Shown here: one piece after another, positions 55,324 to 63,758 of the stretch
Layout: each line of letters begins with the position of its first letter
How positions within the stretch are numbered: position 1 is the stretch's first letter
From: JBFLXB01 sp964570625
GTDB taxonomy: Bacteria; Nitrospirota; Nitrospiria; 2-01-FULL-66-17
Reading direction: 5' to 3'
DNA length: 64,000 nt
Assembly: GCA_964570625.1 (NCBI GenBank)
Contig: CAZMYW010000012.1
Span: 1 to 64,000 of the forward strand
Made by a program: the position numbers and the translations under genes
The notes under the pieces: model-generated
What the model was told of the DNA's origin: nothing
Database searches by the model: none
Seen by the model: only the letters and a program-made list of their open reading frames with translations

Positions 55324-55410
55324 CACCTCGGCAGCCCGGCAATCTCCGGAAGCGGAAGATCCGCGGCTTTGCGTCCCACCGTTACCGGTGGTTTGCCCTG
55401 ATGGAAGGCG
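55324..55410 (-). promoter_or_regulatory. c-di-GMP-I (GEMM) riboswitch
   Basis: The minus strand has the conserved core CAGGGCAAACC, a CCACC/GGTGG stem capped by GTAA, then GGGACGCAAAGCC, and finally GCCGGGCTGCCGAGG. P1 can form between CGCCTT and GAGGTG. The 87-nt length and every invariant part match the GEMM-I class that binds cyclic di-GMP. It ends about 110 nt before the ATG of the SBBP/kelch gene; no terminator is seen between, so translational or other control is likely. Confidence 0.88.
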
Positions 55411-55647
55411 ATCCTGCTACTACGCGGTGCAACGGCAGTCCAGAGGGTGGACTACCCCGAATTAATACAGTGACAGTTGCGTCATCGTTAGCAGGAATGC
55501 ACCAGCGGTGTCAAGCTAGGCGCCTCTTTGGAGCCCAGCGACGCTGCGGTGGAGTGGTCCCAGAGGCGGCCTGGACGGGTCGGGATGGTACCCGCTCATG
55601 CCTACACGACGCCTACACTTACCTCAAGCCCATCAGCACAAAGTAAG

Positions 55648-55719
55648 TGGCGGCGGAGGGATTCGAACCCCCGGCCGAGTGATTATGATTCACCTGCTCT
55701 ACCACTGAGCTACGCCGCC
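55648..55719 (-). tRNA. tRNA-Met (CAT), elongator type or Ile2
   Basis: A 72-nt cloverleaf is read on the minus strand: GGCGGCG acceptor with its partner CGCCGCC, GCTC/GAGC D-stem, CAT anticodon in the loop ATCATAA, and a TTCGAAT T-loop. A G1-C72 pair excludes initiator tRNA. CCA is not encoded. Lysidine-modified tRNA-Ile(CAT) cannot be ruled out. Confidence 0.93.
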
Positions 55720-55795
55720 AGAATGGACGTCCGGAAGAATCGAGGAAGGCGGGACCTTCTATCACGGTTGGGGCCCGCGAATCAAGCTGGGGGCG

Positions 55796-56590
55796 TTAGC
55801 CGGATTTGGCGCACCTGACCCCAGCATCGGCAAAGCTCATCTCCGGCTCGATCCGGAAACGGTGCGCGCTGCGATAGAAATAGTTGAGCGCGTAGTGGCC
55901 GGTGCCGCCCCAGCTCGATCCACGCAGCACCTTGAACTTCTGCCCGAAGTCTTTGCTCTGGTACGTACTGCCGGGATAGGGCTGGTACCAGTCACTGGTC
56001 CACTCCCACACGTTGCCTGCCATGTCTTCGGCCCCGTACGGACTCTTACCCTGGGGAAAGGTGCCGACCGGCGCGAGGTCGTTGACTCCCGATCCGCCGG
56101 TGTTGGCCCTTTTCTCGTCGAAGTCATTGCCCCACGGGTATTCGCGGCCATCGGTTCCGCGCGCGGCCTTTTCCCACTCCGCTTCGGTGGGCAGGCGTTT
56201 GCCCGCCCACGCGCAGTACTGCTGCGCTTCATACCAATTGATATGCGTCACCGGGTACTGCTCGCGACCCTGTGGCATCTCGCCGTTGGGCCAGCTTCGC
56301 GGCGGCCGCGCCTTGATCGCGTCCACATAGCGTTTGTATTGCGCGTTCGTGACCTCGTATCGATCTATGTAATAGGTCGGAAGGTTCACCTCGTGCCGCG
56401 GGTGCTCGTCGAGATAGAGTGGTTTAGCCATGCCGAACTCCGCGCCCTTGCCTTCGGTGTCTTCCTTGTCACTGCCCATGGCGAAGGATCCTCCGGGAAT
56501 TTTCACCATGTCGTCGGAGGCCGTTGGGCTGGAACAGGCGGCCAGCAGGCACGCCACCAACAGCCCGAGCCGGCGGAACGAGCGCCTCAT
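55796..56590 (-). CDS. SUMF1/FGE-sulfatase-domain lipoprotein
   Basis: A 264-residue protein whose signal peptide ends LAAC (Cys at about 19). The rest is one FGE-sulfatase (SUMF1) domain with VKIPGGSFAMGSD, YYIDRYEVTNAQYKRYV, RLPTEAEWEKAARG and GNVWEWTSDWY. The catalytic Cys pair of true formylglycine-generating enzymes is absent (RGSSWGGTGHY at that place), so it is probably a non-catalytic relative. The ATG overlaps the previous stop (ATGA). Confidence 0.86.
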   Translation of the reverse strand: MRRSFRRLGLLVACLLAACSSPTASDDMVKIPGGSFAMGSDKEDTEGKGAEFGMAKPLYLDEHPRHEVNLPTYYIDRYEVTNAQYKRYVDAIKARPPRSWPNGEMPQGREQYPVTHINWYEAQQYCAWAGKRLPTEAEWEKAARGTDGREYPWGNDFDEKRANTGGSGVNDLAPVGTFPQGKSPYGAEDMAGNVWEWTSDWYQPYPGSTYQSKDFGQKFKVLRGSSWGGTGHYALNYFYRSAHRFRIEPEMSFADAGVRCAKSG

Positions 56591-57543
56591 CGCGCGCACC
56601 GGAAGCCAAACCCGCTATTTTTGGTCTCCGGCTTGAAAAATCCGCGATTGAACGTGGGCGCGGAGAGGCCGCAGCGATAAAACGAACAATCCACGTAGGA
56701 TCCGCCGCGCACGACTTTGTATTGTTCGCCGTAGTTGGGAGACGAATGCGAGTTGCCGGGATAGGGCTGGTACCAACTGTCGGTCCACTCCCACACGTTG
56801 CCTGCCACATCGAACACCCCGTACGGACTCTTGCCCTCCGGGAAGCTCCCGACCGGCATCAGACGGCCGATGCCGCTCTGGGGCGAGTTGGATTTTTGTG
56901 CGTCGAACGTATCTCCATAGGGAAACAACCTCCCGTCGGTCCCACGCGCAGCCTTTTCCCACTCCTCCTCGGTCGGCAAACGCTTGCGCGCCCATGCGCA
57001 ATAGTCGCGCGCGTCGAACCACGTGACGTACACCACGGGCAGACGTTCGTCCCCAGGTTCGAACGCGCCCCCACGCCAATGGTCCGGGGGTTGGCGCCCT
57101 GTCGCCGAAATGAACGCGCGATACGCCGCGTTCGTGACCTCGTATTTGTCGATCCAATAGGCTTGGCCGATCGCTCGGGTATGCATCGGCCCCTCGTCCG
57201 GATGACGTTTCCCATACCCCATGAGGAACGGTCCAGCCGGGATTTCTATCATGTCATCGGTGACGGCAAGGGCTTTGTCTGCGGACCGTCCCGTCCGTGG
57301 ACGGTCATCAATGGGTGGCAAGATGCGTGTGTCTTCGCTCGCCCGAACCGCCCGGTGACATTCCGGACAGGTCTGTTGATCGAGCGACGCCACATCCGCG
57401 GGATGCGTGGGAAGGTGGCAGGCCCGACAGGCTTCCGTTGAACGCGCGTCGCCGACCACCCCGTGCGGATCAACCGCCACGCGCCCAGTCGCCGGCCCCG
57501 CGGCGAGCGCCGCCATCAAGACCGTCCCCCACGGCCAGTACAT
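56587..57543 (-). CDS. Exported two-CXXCH haem-motif and FGE-sulfatase fusion
   Basis: A 318-residue protein with an N-terminal signal-like stretch (1-20). It has two CXXCH motifs, CRACH (about 39) and CPECH (about 59), in the N-terminal 75 residues, then a SUMF1 domain (IPAGPFLMGYG, KYEVTNAAYRAF, RLPTEEEWEKAARG, GNVWEWTDSWY). Near the C-terminus GGSYVDCSFYRC gives a C-x4-C pair close to the catalytic Cys pair of FGE, shifted by one residue. The two-haem-motif plus FGE layout is unusual. It overlaps the lipoprotein paralogue by 4 nt. Confidence 0.85.
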   Translation of the reverse strand: MYWPWGTVLMAALAAGPATGRVAVDPHGVVGDARSTEACRACHLPTHPADVASLDQQTCPECHRAVRASEDTRILPPIDDRPRTGRSADKALAVTDDMIEIPAGPFLMGYGKRHPDEGPMHTRAIGQAYWIDKYEVTNAAYRAFISATGRQPPDHWRGGAFEPGDERLPVVYVTWFDARDYCAWARKRLPTEEEWEKAARGTDGRLFPYGDTFDAQKSNSPQSGIGRLMPVGSFPEGKSPYGVFDVAGNVWEWTDSWYQPYPGNSHSSPNYGEQYKVVRGGSYVDCSFYRCGLSAPTFNRGFFKPETKNSGFGFRCAR

Positions 57544-57622
57544 GCGGGGCAGAATAGCGGGAGCCTGTCAGTGGCGTCAAGGCGAACTTGCGGCGTGCGT
57601 CCACGATCGCTACAATGCGGCG

Positions 57623-58465
57623 GTGGATCTGTCTTCGCTCCCCATTGCGCCGGTCGCTCCTCCGATTGACTGGAACGCCATGGCTGCCTCGTTTGATCGC
57701 TGGGTGCCGCACATTCAGCCCGTGGGCGACCGGTTGATCGAGTTGCTCGAGTTGCGTGCGGGCCAACGCGTGCTCGACGTGGCGTGCGGAACCGGCGAGC
57801 CGGCGCTGTCGATCGCGCGACGATTCGGCCCCCGCGTGACGATCACTGGCGTGGACTCGGCCGAGGCCATGGTCGAGCGCTCTCGCACCAAGGCCGTGGC
57901 CGAATCCCTGACGGGCGTCACCTTTCGCGTGATGCCCGGCGAGCGACTCGACCTGCCCGACGCGTCCGTTGATCGTGTGGTCTGCCGGTTCGGCCTCATG
58001 CTCTTTGAGAACCCCGCCTCGGGCGCACACGAAATGTGGCGGGTGCTCAAATCCGGCGGCCGCGCGGCGATCGCGGTGTGGGGGCCGCTGTCCACGCTCA
58101 CGTCCGTCCACACGGTGTGGCGGTTGCTCTCGGACTATCTGCCTCCAGCCGACCTGCCGCCGGAGCCCAAGATGGTGTCCCTCGGTGCACCCGGGGCGCT
58201 TGATCGCGTTCTGACCGAGGCAGGGTGGTCCAGCGCGAGACTCGAGCCGTTCACAGTGACGTATCGTTTCGCCACGCCGCTTGAGTATTGGGACCTTGCC
58301 GTCGACTCCCCGTTATGGAAGGACGTTCTCGCCAAGCTGTCGTGTCACGCGCTGGTGGCGTTCAAAGCGCGCGCGGTAGCCGAGATCGCGCGATTTCGGG
58401 ACGGAGAGGTCATCGCCCTGCCGAATCTCGCGCTCCTCGCGGTCGCGGACAAGCCCCTAAATTGA
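57623..58465 (+). CDS. Class I SAM-dependent methyltransferase
   Basis: A 280-residue protein from GTG 57623. The SAM motif I is VLDVACGTGEPAL (about 43-55), followed by VTITGVDSAEAMVERS and the LDLPDASVDRVVCRFGLM strand-4 segment typical of UbiE/type 11 methyltransferases. The substrate is not known. The longer open frame upstream overlaps the FGE fusion gene on the other strand and is ignored. Confidence 0.82.
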   Translation: MDLSSLPIAPVAPPIDWNAMAASFDRWVPHIQPVGDRLIELLELRAGQRVLDVACGTGEPALSIARRFGPRVTITGVDSAEAMVERSRTKAVAESLTGVTFRVMPGERLDLPDASVDRVVCRFGLMLFENPASGAHEMWRVLKSGGRAAIAVWGPLSTLTSVHTVWRLLSDYLPPADLPPEPKMVSLGAPGALDRVLTEAGWSSARLEPFTVTYRFATPLEYWDLAVDSPLWKDVLAKLSCHALVAFKARAVAEIARFRDGEVIALPNLALLAVADKPLN

Positions 58466-58497
58466 CTGCCTCGAAGAGGGCGTGGTAGCATCCCGCC

Positions 58498-59784
58498 GTG
58501 TTGGATATCCGTATCCTGCGGGAGGATGTTTCGCGCGTGGAAGCCGGCTTTCAGCAGCGCGGTTTCGCCACCGACCTGGCCGCGCTTCGTCAACGCGACG
58601 ACGAACGACGGCGCTTGCAGCGCGAGATCGACAGCCTCAAGCAGCGTCGTAACGAGGTGTCGGACCGGATCGCCCAACTCAAGCGCGCGGGGACATCCTC
58701 GGATGAGATCGACGGGCTTCGCGCGAGCATGCAGGAGGAGGGCGAGACACTCAAGCGCCTGGAGACGGCGTGGCAGACCGTTCACGGGGACGTGGAGGCG
58801 GCGCTCCTTGCGTTACCCAACCTGCCCCACGCGTCCGTGCCCCCTGGCACGGACGCCTCAGCCAACGTCGAGATCCGTCGCGTCGGCGCCCCACGGCGCG
58901 TGCCGTTCACCCCTCAACCGCACTGGGAGATCGGCGAACGTCTCGGGATCCTGGACTTCGAGCGCGGGGCCCGCATCACCGGATCTCGATTCACGGTGTA
59001 TCGCGGAGCGGGCGCTCGACTGGAGCGCGCACTCATCAACTTCATGCTCGATCGACACACCACCGAACACGGATACGTCGAAATCCTGCCGCCAGCCCTG
59101 GTCAACCGCGCGAGTCTGACCGGCACCGGACAGCTGCCTAAGTTCGAAGACGATCTCTTTCACATCCCCTCGGAGGACTACTTTCTGATCCCGACCGCGG
59201 AAGTGCCGCTCACCAACCTCCACCGCGACGAGATCCTCGCCGAGTCCGCGTTGCCGATCGCGTATACGGCGTACACGCCCTGCTTCCGCCGCGAGGCGGG
59301 ATCGTACGGGAAGGACGTGCGCGGCCTGATTCGCCAGCATCAGTTCAACAAGGTCGAGCTGGTCATGCTGACCGCGCCCGAACAGTCGTACGACGCGTTG
59401 GAGCGCCTGACGCGCCACGCCGAGTCGATCCTTGCGGCGTTGGAGTTACCGTACCGTGTCATGGCCCTCTGCGGAGGCGACCTGGGATTCAGCGCGGCGA
59501 AGACGTATGACTTGGAGGTGTGGCTTCCCAGTGAGCAGGCGTATCGCGAAATCTCCTCGTGCAGCAACTTCGAAGCGTTTCAGGCGCGCCGGATCGGGAT
59601 TCGATATCGCCCGGCCGCCACCAAACGGACCGAGTTCGTCCACACCCTGAACGGCTCAGGGCTGGCGGTAGGCCGCACCGTGGTCGCGATCTTGGAACAC
59701 TATCAAGAGGCGGACGGGAGCGTCACCATCCCCAAAACGTTGCGCCCCTATATGGGCGGCGTGGAGACCATTCGCCAAGCGTAA
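58498..59784 (+). CDS. serS: Seryl-tRNA synthetase
   Basis: A 428-residue class II synthetase. The N-terminal long coiled-coil arm (about 30-100) binds tRNA-Ser. Motif 2 is PCFRREAGSYGKD (about 260) and motif 3 includes GSGLAVGRTVVAILEHYQ (about 385). Start GTG 58498 begins MLDIRILREDV, the usual N-terminus. All active-site motifs are intact. Confidence 0.97.
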   Translation: MLDIRILREDVSRVEAGFQQRGFATDLAALRQRDDERRRLQREIDSLKQRRNEVSDRIAQLKRAGTSSDEIDGLRASMQEEGETLKRLETAWQTVHGDVEAALLALPNLPHASVPPGTDASANVEIRRVGAPRRVPFTPQPHWEIGERLGILDFERGARITGSRFTVYRGAGARLERALINFMLDRHTTEHGYVEILPPALVNRASLTGTGQLPKFEDDLFHIPSEDYFLIPTAEVPLTNLHRDEILAESALPIAYTAYTPCFRREAGSYGKDVRGLIRQHQFNKVELVMLTAPEQSYDALERLTRHAESILAALELPYRVMALCGGDLGFSAAKTYDLEVWLPSEQAYREISSCSNFEAFQARRIGIRYRPAATKRTEFVHTLNGSGLAVGRTVVAILEHYQEADGSVTIPKTLRPYMGGVETIRQA

Positions 59785-59809
59785 TCGCGTTGGTTGAAGG
59801 AGGAACAGC

Positions 59810-60226
59810 GTGTTCAAACGGATCAGGGAGTGGCTTACCGCATTTCAGAACGGACCCGGCGAAACGTCCGCCTCCACGGCGTTCGGGGCGACGCGCCGAA
59901 CGCTGAAAGAGCCCGCCAAAAAGCTGGTCAAATCCGACCGCACGCCTGAACAGGCCGCTCAACAGCGGGAACACGCGCGTGTGAAGCTCGACGAAGCCAA
60001 GGGACTGGGACTGCTGGATTCCTGGAAGGTGGAGCAGGAGGTCCCGCTCCTTTACGTCGGTCCCGCGTGGGACAACGCAGACCCCAAAGCCAAGAAAGTC
60101 TTCCTCCAACACGCCAACACGTTCTTCCTGGACGGGCAGGAAGGGTTCATCGCGTTCGACATCTACGACGGACGGACCAAGAAAAAAATCGCGCGTTGGG
60201 GCAACTTCGAGCCGTACGTCGACTGA
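59810..60226 (+). CDS. Hypothetical protein after serS
   Basis: A 138-residue basic protein of no recognised family. The GTG start has AAGGAGGAAC just upstream, a strong site. Residues 1-60 are charged and helical; the C-terminal half (LLYVGPAWDNADPKAKK, NTFFLDGQEGFIAFDIYDG) looks like a small beta domain. No signal peptide or metal motif occurs. It is 25 nt after serS and converges with galT. Confidence 0.7.
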   Translation: MFKRIREWLTAFQNGPGETSASTAFGATRRTLKEPAKKLVKSDRTPEQAAQQREHARVKLDEAKGLGLLDSWKVEQEVPLLYVGPAWDNADPKAKKVFLQHANTFFLDGQEGFIAFDIYDGRTKKKIARWGNFEPYVD

Positions 60227-60238
60227 CTCCGCGTCCCG

Positions 60239-61240
60239 CTACAGTTCCACTTCCCGCAAGTACTTCGCCGCTTCCTCCGGCGGGGTCGGATTGATATAAA
60301 AGCCCGACCCACGCTCGAAACCCGCTAGTTCGGTAAGTTTGGGCATAATCTCGAAGTGCCAATGGTGGTAGTCATCTGTCTTGTCGTGTAGCGGCGAGGT
60401 GTGCAGGATGAAGTTATAGGGCGGCGTGTCCAGCGCGCGATCCAAACGCCGGAACACGTCCGAAAAGATCCGCGCCAACGATTCGATCTGCGGCTTTGAG
60501 GACTCCTCGAAATTGGAAGCGTGCGTCTTGGGAAGCACCCAGACCTCGAACGGAAAGCGGGGAGCAAACGGCGCCAGACAGACGAAGTCGCCGTTCTCGC
60601 ACACGATCCGGCTGCCGTCGGTTGTTTCCTGCTTGATGATGTCGCAATAGATGCAGCGTTCTTTTTCCGCAAAGTGCTCTTTGGCGCCGTGCAATTCCTC
60701 CAACACATGGCTGGGAATGATGGGCAGCGCGATGAGTTGGGAATGCGCGTGTTCGAGCGAAGCGCCGGCTTCCGCCCCGTGGTTCTTGAAAAGCAGGATG
60801 TACCGGAATCGCGAGTCCTTGCGCAGATCCAGAATCCGATCACGAAAGGCCCAGAAAATGTCCCCCAGCGACTTCTCCGACATCGTGGAAAACAGCGCCT
60901 TATGGTCGGGCGTCTCGATGATGACTTCATGCGCCCCGATGCCGTTCATCTTGTCGAACATGCCCACGCCTTCCCGATTGAGCTTGCCCTCGATCTGGAG
61001 CGCGGGGAACTTGTTGGGCACCACTCGCAGCGTCCATCCCGGGGCGTCCGGACGATTGGGCTCCGGGCGGTAGGCGAGCACCTCGGACGGCGTCAGGTGC
61101 TCGCTACCCGGACAAAACGGGCAGATCGAGGCCCGTCCGGGTAGGTCGGGACTGCTTTTGAAGTCAGATGGCCGCTTCCATCGCTCGGTCGAGATGATGA
61201 CCCACCGCTCAACGATCGGGTCTTTTCGTAATTCGGGCAT
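60239..61240 (-). CDS. galT: Galactose-1-phosphate uridylyltransferase
   Basis: A 333-residue HIT-fold enzyme. The zinc-type CPFC motif (about 41) and the catalytic triad LEHAHSQLIALP (about 165) are present; the HxHxQ form, rather than HPHxQ, is seen in many bacterial and archaeal GalT proteins. It transfers UMP between sugar-1-phosphates; a related nucleotidyl transferase role on another sugar is possible. No galK or galE is nearby. Confidence 0.88.
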   Translation of the reverse strand: MPELRKDPIVERWVIISTERWKRPSDFKSSPDLPGRASICPFCPGSEHLTPSEVLAYRPEPNRPDAPGWTLRVVPNKFPALQIEGKLNREGVGMFDKMNGIGAHEVIIETPDHKALFSTMSEKSLGDIFWAFRDRILDLRKDSRFRYILLFKNHGAEAGASLEHAHSQLIALPIIPSHVLEELHGAKEHFAEKERCIYCDIIKQETTDGSRIVCENGDFVCLAPFAPRFPFEVWVLPKTHASNFEESSKPQIESLARIFSDVFRRLDRALDTPPYNFILHTSPLHDKTDDYHHWHFEIMPKLTELAGFERGSGFYINPTPPEEAAKYLREVEL

Positions 61241-61391
61241 CCCTTCCAGTCCTTTCCGGTAACACGCTCCTCAGCATGACTTCAACATCCCTTCCCGGTA
61301 CTGCGAAGAGGCTGCGTGCGAGCGTGAGGAGGATAACAAGGCATGGCAGGGATTGCAAGAAGGCGGTGTAGATTTCAAGGGCAGAATTCAC

Positions 61392-61397
61392 TATAAT
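61392..61397 (+). promoter_or_regulatory. Consensus -10 box before pdxST
   Basis: A perfect TATAAT lies 63 nt before the pdxS start. The -35 region is poor (TAGATT-like), so the promoter may need an activator. Confidence 0.45.
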
Positions 61398-61459
61398 TTC
61401 CGCGCGTTCGAGGCAGAAGATGCCGCACCACGCGGCAGCAACCGTCAGAGGAGAGAGTT

Positions 61460-62341
61460 ATGGACCAGGGCACCTGGAAGGTCAAGATCGGATTTGCGGA
61501 AATGCTCAAGGGGGGCGTGATTATGGACGTGACCACCCCCGAGCAAGCACGGATCGCGGAAGAGGCCGGCGCCGTCGCTGTGATGGCGCTCGAACGCGTG
61601 CCCGCGGATATCCGAGCCCAGGGAGGTGTTGCCCGCATGGCTGATCCCAAGATCGTCAAGGCGATCATGGCGGCCGTCACGATTCCGGTCATGGCCAAGT
61701 GCCGCATCGGTCATCGGGCCGAAGCCCAGATTCTCCAGCAGTTGGGCGTCGACTTCATCGATGAAAGCGAAGTCCTCACTCCCGCGGACGAGCACTACCA
61801 CGTCGACAAACATGGATTTACCGTTCCGTTTGTGTGCGGTGCCCGCGATTTGGGTGAGGCCTTGCGACGCGTCGGCGAAGGCGCCGCACTCATCCGGACC
61901 AAAGGCGAGGCGGGGTCCGGAAACGTAGTGGAAGCGGTCCGCCACCTCCGTCAGATCACCGCCGACATGCGGCGCCTGACCGTGGCCCCGCCCGAAACCC
62001 TGATGGCCGAGGCCAAAACTCTGGGCGCGCCCTATCAGCTCGTCGTCGAGGTGGCCCGGACCGGAACGTTGCCCGTTCCCAATTTCGCGGCCGGCGGGGT
62101 CGCCACGCCCGCCGATGCGGCGCTGTTGCGCCTATTGGGCGCCGAGGCCGTGTTCGTGGGCTCGGGGATTTTCAAGTCGCTGGATCCCAAGACACGCGCG
62201 CGCGCGATCGTGGAAGCCACCACCTATTACGACCAACCGGAGGTCTTGGCGCGTGTGTCTGAAGACCTTCCGGGAGCCATGGAGGGTCTTGACGTTCGGA
62301 AGCTGGACGAGAAAGAGTTACTCCAGAGTCGGGGATGGTAG
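61460..62341 (+). CDS. pdxS: Pyridoxal 5'-phosphate synthase subunit PdxS
   Basis: A 293-residue TIM-barrel enzyme making PLP from ribose-5-phosphate, glyceraldehyde-3-phosphate and glutamine-derived ammonia. The conserved segments GGVIMDVTTPEQARIAEEAG, ALERVPADIR, PVMAKCRIGH and NFAAGGVATPADAAL are all present. AGAGGAGAG precedes the ATG. It overlaps pdxT by 7 nt, so both subunits are coupled. Confidence 0.98.
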   Translation: MDQGTWKVKIGFAEMLKGGVIMDVTTPEQARIAEEAGAVAVMALERVPADIRAQGGVARMADPKIVKAIMAAVTIPVMAKCRIGHRAEAQILQQLGVDFIDESEVLTPADEHYHVDKHGFTVPFVCGARDLGEALRRVGEGAALIRTKGEAGSGNVVEAVRHLRQITADMRRLTVAPPETLMAEAKTLGAPYQLVVEVARTGTLPVPNFAAGGVATPADAALLRLLGAEAVFVGSGIFKSLDPKTRARAIVEATTYYDQPEVLARVSEDLPGAMEGLDVRKLDEKELLQSRGW

Positions 62342-62937
62342 GACATCCATCCGATGCCATCGGCGTCCTGGCCCTGCAAGGAGATGTCGAGCCGCACCGC
62401 CGGGCGCTCGCCCGGATCGGGGTGGAGTCGGTCCCGGTCACCGCACCAACCGACCTCGGTCGAGTCGCCGGCCTGATCCTGCCGGGGGGTGAAAGCACCA
62501 CCATCGGCCTGCTGCTTGGCGCCAGCGGGCTGGACACCGCGATCCGCGACCAGGTGACGCGACGCGGCCTCCCGCTGTTCGGCACCTGCGCCGGGCTCAT
62601 CCTCCTCGCGCGAGCGATCAAAGAAACCCCCGACCAACCTCGCTTGGCTCTGCTCGACATCGTGGTGCAACGGAACGCATTCGGCCGGCAGCGGGAAAGC
62701 TGTGAGGGGCTGGTGGATGTCCCGTCGTTCGGTCCGGACCCCGTGCGCGCGCTGTTTATTCGGGCTCCGCTGGTCGTCGAGACTGGGCCCCGCGTCACGG
62801 TGTTGGGTCGCTGGCATGATCGCATCGTCCTGGTTCAGGAAGGCCCCATCCTGGCCAGCACCTTTCATCCCGAGCTGACGGATGACGACCGGGTCCACCG
62901 ATATTTCGTGTCCCGTATCGTGGGTATCCGATCCTGA
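62335..62937 (+). CDS. pdxT: Pyridoxal 5'-phosphate synthase glutaminase PdxT
   Basis: A 200-residue class I glutaminase. The nucleophile lies in LFGTCAGLILLA (Cys at about 82); PGGESTT (about 47) and the FHPEL His/Glu pair (about 180) complete the triad. It delivers ammonia to PdxS. The ATG lies within the last codons of pdxS. Confidence 0.97.
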   Translation: MVGHPSDAIGVLALQGDVEPHRRALARIGVESVPVTAPTDLGRVAGLILPGGESTTIGLLLGASGLDTAIRDQVTRRGLPLFGTCAGLILLARAIKETPDQPRLALLDIVVQRNAFGRQRESCEGLVDVPSFGPDPVRALFIRAPLVVETGPRVTVLGRWHDRIVLVQEGPILASTFHPELTDDDRVHRYFVSRIVGIRS

Positions 62938-63019
62938 CCACAGCCGTCCGTTTTCCACATCAAGAATTCCCAGATCGGAATATCCCATATAGGATTTTCG
63001 TACAGGACCTGGCAACGAG

Positions 63020-63049
63020 TTGACACCGTCCTCAGCCCTGTGGTAGAAG
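63020..63049 (+). promoter_or_regulatory. Possible sigma70-like promoter of the Fis-type gene
   Basis: A perfect TTGACA is followed by 18 nt and TAGAAG, a weak -10. It lies about 37 nt before the ATG at 63086. Confidence 0.45.
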
Positions 63050-63085
63050 AAACCCTCTTAAAAACTGGTTGCATTCATCCCCTTC

Positions 63086-63742
63086 ATGTTGGCTCGACCC
63101 CGGACAAAACCCGCCAATCGGCACCGCGCCCGTCCCTTGCGGATGCTGGTGGTCAACACCAGTCCCCAGCTTCGGTTGACCTTTCCGGAGGACGAAGGGA
63201 ATATCACCGTCACCCAAAAACGCCTGGCGCAGATGCCCACTCCCGACGGCGACCGCTACAACTTGATCGTGGCCGAGACGCCGGCGGAATGGGAGCAGGA
63301 GGGTGGTCGTCTTCGGCGCCTGATCGAAAAGAAGACCAAGAGTTATGTCATCATCGCGCCCGCTTCGTTGCTGCATCAAACCGCGGCGGAGATTCACGCG
63401 GTTGGCCGAGCCCTTCGCGCCGGCCCCTTGCGACGCAAGGGAGCCGAGCCGCTCACCCCGAAGCCGGACGACGCTCCGGACGGGGGCTTCCTCCATGGCA
63501 TGGTGCAACGCAAGCTCCTACAGTTCGTCAAGGCATACAGCGAAAGCGGTGGGCGCGCGCTCTACGGCGTGCTGATGCGGGAGTTTGAGCGTCCGCTGCT
63601 CGAGTTCGCGCTGGTCCAGACCAGCGGAAATCAACGACGAGCGGCGGAGTTACTGGGGATGAACCGCAATACGCTGCGAAAACGGATGCAAGAGTGCGGA
63701 CTCTTGCAGAAGATACGGACCGCACGGCGTCAAGCCCGTTAG
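63086..63742 (+). CDS. Fis-type HTH DNA-binding protein
   Basis: A 218-residue protein whose C-terminal helix-turn-helix (about 170-205; NQRRAAELLGMNRNTLRKRM) is the Fis/NtrC-type DNA-binding domain. The N-terminal part (about 20-110; LRMLVVNTSPQLRLTFP and YNLIVAETPAEWE) looks like a receiver-like or unknown alpha/beta domain without clear phosphoacceptor Asp pair. No AAA+ domain exists, so it is not a sigma54 activator. ATG 63143 is an alternative start. Confidence 0.8.
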   Translation: MLARPRTKPANRHRARPLRMLVVNTSPQLRLTFPEDEGNITVTQKRLAQMPTPDGDRYNLIVAETPAEWEQEGGRLRRLIEKKTKSYVIIAPASLLHQTAAEIHAVGRALRAGPLRRKGAEPLTPKPDDAPDGGFLHGMVQRKLLQFVKAYSESGGRALYGVLMREFERPLLEFALVQTSGNQRRAAELLGMNRNTLRKRMQECGLLQKIRTARRQAR

Positions 63743-63758
63743 TCCACCGACCCTCTCG

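Noticed and set aside
62985..63005. AT-rich stretch with TATAGGAT before the Fis-type gene
   Set aside because: No -35 partner at a proper distance; the TTGACA at 63020 is a better candidate.
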